Shown here in pieces: positions 5,914 to 5,976 of a DNA stretch of 5,976 nt; within the stretch, counting starts at the first letter, position 1; every line of letters starts with the position of its first letter. Both the position numbers and the translations under genes were made by a program. Origin of the DNA: Clostridia bacterium. Its GTDB lineage: Bacteria; Bacillota; Clostridia; Christensenellales; UBA1242. The notes beneath the pieces are model-generated. The model had not been told where the DNA came from. It saw only the letters and a program-made list of their open reading frames with translations, and did no database searches. The DNA lies in assembly GCA_017539765.1 (NCBI GenBank), contig JAFYCH010000097.1, forward strand, positions 1 through 5,976. The letters are read 5' to 3'.

Positions 5914-5943
5914 ATTATACAATTCCCTCGTCTATATTTTGAA
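5914..5943 (-). promoter_or_regulatory. Putative promoter of the Smr-domain gene
   Basis: On the minus strand TTCAAA (5943-5938; 4 of 6 matches to TTGACA) precedes a perfect TATAAT (5919-5914) by 18 nt. Transcription would start near 5907, giving a leader of about 44 nt that includes the AAGGA ribosome binding site. The remaining bases to the window end (5944-5976) are AT-rich and show no gene. The chance of a random TATAAT here is appreciable. Confidence 0.45.
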
Positions 5944-5976
5944 ATTATTATATTTATTCATTATTTTGTATCTTTA

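Overview
The window is AT-rich and densely packed, and every gene I can support lies on the minus strand. It looks like a chromosomal segment of a low-GC Bacillota-type bacterium, perhaps an uncultured Clostridia or related gut lineage. The reasons are the strong GGAGG-type ribosome binding sites, the sigma-A-like TATAAT promoters, the intrinsic terminators, the partial division/cell-wall (dcw) cluster, and K/I/N-rich proteins that use TAA and TGA stops. I cannot fix the genus from the sequence alone.

Read in the direction of transcription (right to left), there are three transcription units. (1) Positions about 5943-5466: a small stand-alone Smr-domain protein with its own putative promoter and a terminator hairpin that overlaps its stop codon. 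(2) Positions about 5458-4412: a single-gene unit for a stand-alone protein resembling the catalytic domain of 2-oxoacid dehydrogenase E2 acyltransferases. It has a TTGAAA/TATAAT promoter and a textbook terminator. Its DHRxxDG motif reads DERICDG, so the usual catalytic histidine is a glutamate. (3) Positions about 4350 to 1 and beyond the left edge: a five-gene run with no internal terminator. It encodes a calcineurin-like metallophosphoesterase, a zinc-finger membrane protein coupled to it by an ATGA overlap, RsmH (16S rRNA m4C1402 methyltransferase), an FtsL-like bitopic division protein with an unusually long cytoplasmic domain, and a class B penicillin-binding protein (FtsI/PBP2B/SpoVD type) cut by the window edge before its KTG motif.

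The order rsmH - ftsL-like - ftsI matches the start of the conserved dcw cluster. mraZ, which often precedes rsmH, is not in its usual place: the metallophosphoesterase and zinc-finger genes sit there instead. FtsL and FtsI are known septal peptidoglycan synthesis partners, so these two genes probably act together at the division site.

I do not see a mobile element, CRISPR array, tRNA, rRNA or riboswitch. The most notable points are the His-to-Glu change in the E2-like protein, the extended FtsL-like protein, a probable leaderless transcript for the phosphoesterase, and a TTG start for the penicillin-binding protein. None of these amounts to a clearly new system.
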